A DNA stretch of 13,269 bases from Candidatus Brocadiaceae bacterium. Lineage in GTDB: Bacteria; Planctomycetota; Brocadiia; SM23-32. This document shows positions 12,985-13,269 of this stretch, piece by piece (position 1 is the first letter of the stretch; every line of letters begins with the position of its first letter). The notes beneath the pieces were generated by a model that saw only the letters and a list, made by a program, of their open reading frames with translations, did no database searches and had not been told where the DNA came from. The DNA is taken from NCBI GenBank assembly GCA_003567495.1, contig PWZK01000373.1, forward strand, positions 1-13,269, given 5' to 3'. The position numbers and the translations under genes were made by a program.

Positions 12985-13116
12985 ACCATCTTAACGTCTT
13001 GCGATAAAGCCATTAACGACCTTTTTTCGCGATGTGCTTGACTTGGCAGGCGAGAAAATAAGAAGACACCCTTCCGTGCGTCGTGTCATTTATTCTCCAA
13101 TATAACCGAAGTCGCT

Positions 13117-13138
13117 ATCGGGATCGGGATCGGGATCG
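13117..13138 (+). repeat. ATCGGG hexamer tandem, about 3.7 copies
   Basis: ATCGGG occurs three times head to tail and is followed by a partial fourth unit, ATCG. It lies in non-coding DNA downstream of the broken sulfatase. Confidence 0.85.
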
Positions 13139-13226
13139 AAAAAATGGTTTTAGTATCTTATTTGTAATTATCTTGTTTTATTGGCAAAAAGATTTAATTG
13201 AGACGCTGTAAGTGTTGCTTACATAA

Positions 13227-13268
13227 GAATTAGGAATTAGAAATTAGGAATGAGGAATGAGGAATTAA
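13227..13268 (+). repeat. Tandem array of six 7-bp units (GAATTAG), reaching the window edge
   Basis: Units are GAATTAG, GAATTAG, AAATTAG, GAATGAG, GAATGAG, GAATTAA, without gaps. The unit length and copy number in view equal those of the array at 3162-3203, although the sequences differ. The array may continue past the window end, so its real copy number is unknown. Confidence 0.85.
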
Positions 13269-13269
13269 C

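Larger units (their letters stand above)
12985..13269. other. AT-rich non-coding tail with tandem repeats
   Basis: No gene is recognisable after the broken sulfatase. The stretch has stops in all frames, an AT-rich part (about 13140-13200), an ATCGGG tandem (13117-13138) and a 7-base array that runs to the window edge. I looked for insertion-sequence terminal repeats around the sulfatase break and found none. Confidence 0.5.

Noticed and set aside
12985..13269. Insertion sequence or attachment site after the broken sulfatase
   Set aside because: No transposase or integrase frame, terminal inverted repeats or target duplication can be seen.
1..13269. Defence, toxin-antitoxin, CRISPR or secondary-metabolite system
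   Set aside because: No protein or array of these kinds is present. Apart from the repeats and the broken sulfatase, the genes are housekeeping.

Overview
The window looks like a chromosomal piece of a Gram-negative (LPS-making) bacterium, most likely from the PVC superphylum (Kiritimatiellota/Lentisphaerota-like). This is inference. The run L25 - Pth - S6 - L9 resembles the chlamydial order as I remember it. LpxC and FabZ are fused and followed by lpxA. A eukaryote-like UDPGP-family uridylyltransferase and a Cys-type sulfatase sit next door, and both families are common in this group. Base composition is mid-GC, and most minus-strand genes have good Shine-Dalgarno sites.

Positions 103-10262 hold ten genes, all on the minus strand, in three blocks read right to left. 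The first is translation and replication: rplY (L25), pth, rpsF (S6), ssb, rplI (L9), dnaB. The S18 gene rpsR, normally found beside ssb/rplI, is absent. The second is bamA, the outer-membrane protein insertase, with its own probable -10 box. The third is the ompH/skp-like chaperone, the lpxC-fabZ fusion and lpxA, behind a very good sigma70-type promoter (TTGTCG, 17 bases, extended TATAAT). It joins outer-membrane protein delivery to the first steps of lipid A synthesis, and lpxC-fabZ and lpxA overlap by one base.

Positions 10658-12984 are on the plus strand. They hold a UDPGP-family gene that ends early and, overlapping it, a sulfatase that lacks a normal start and loses its C-terminal part. 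The region looks rearranged or chimeric. The last ~285 bases are AT-rich and carry short tandem repeats.

The most unusual content is in the spacers. Four of them (1-102, 2877-3256, 8234-8483, 10263-10657) share parts of one modular dispersed repeat, always in the same orientation and partly with identical internal spacing: a hairpin with an ACTYCG loop, an ACATCGACAA/TTGTCGATGT inverted repeat, a TTAAGYGCC box exactly 7 bases later, and a GTGGTTYACTGAGGACTYAC box. Two spacers also carry arrays of six 7-base units. I saw no tRNA, rRNA, CRISPR array, complete insertion sequence, defence system or other clearly new protein system. The coding part is mostly housekeeping, with some odd details: LpxC active-site-region substitutions, the missing rpsR and an insert in DnaB.
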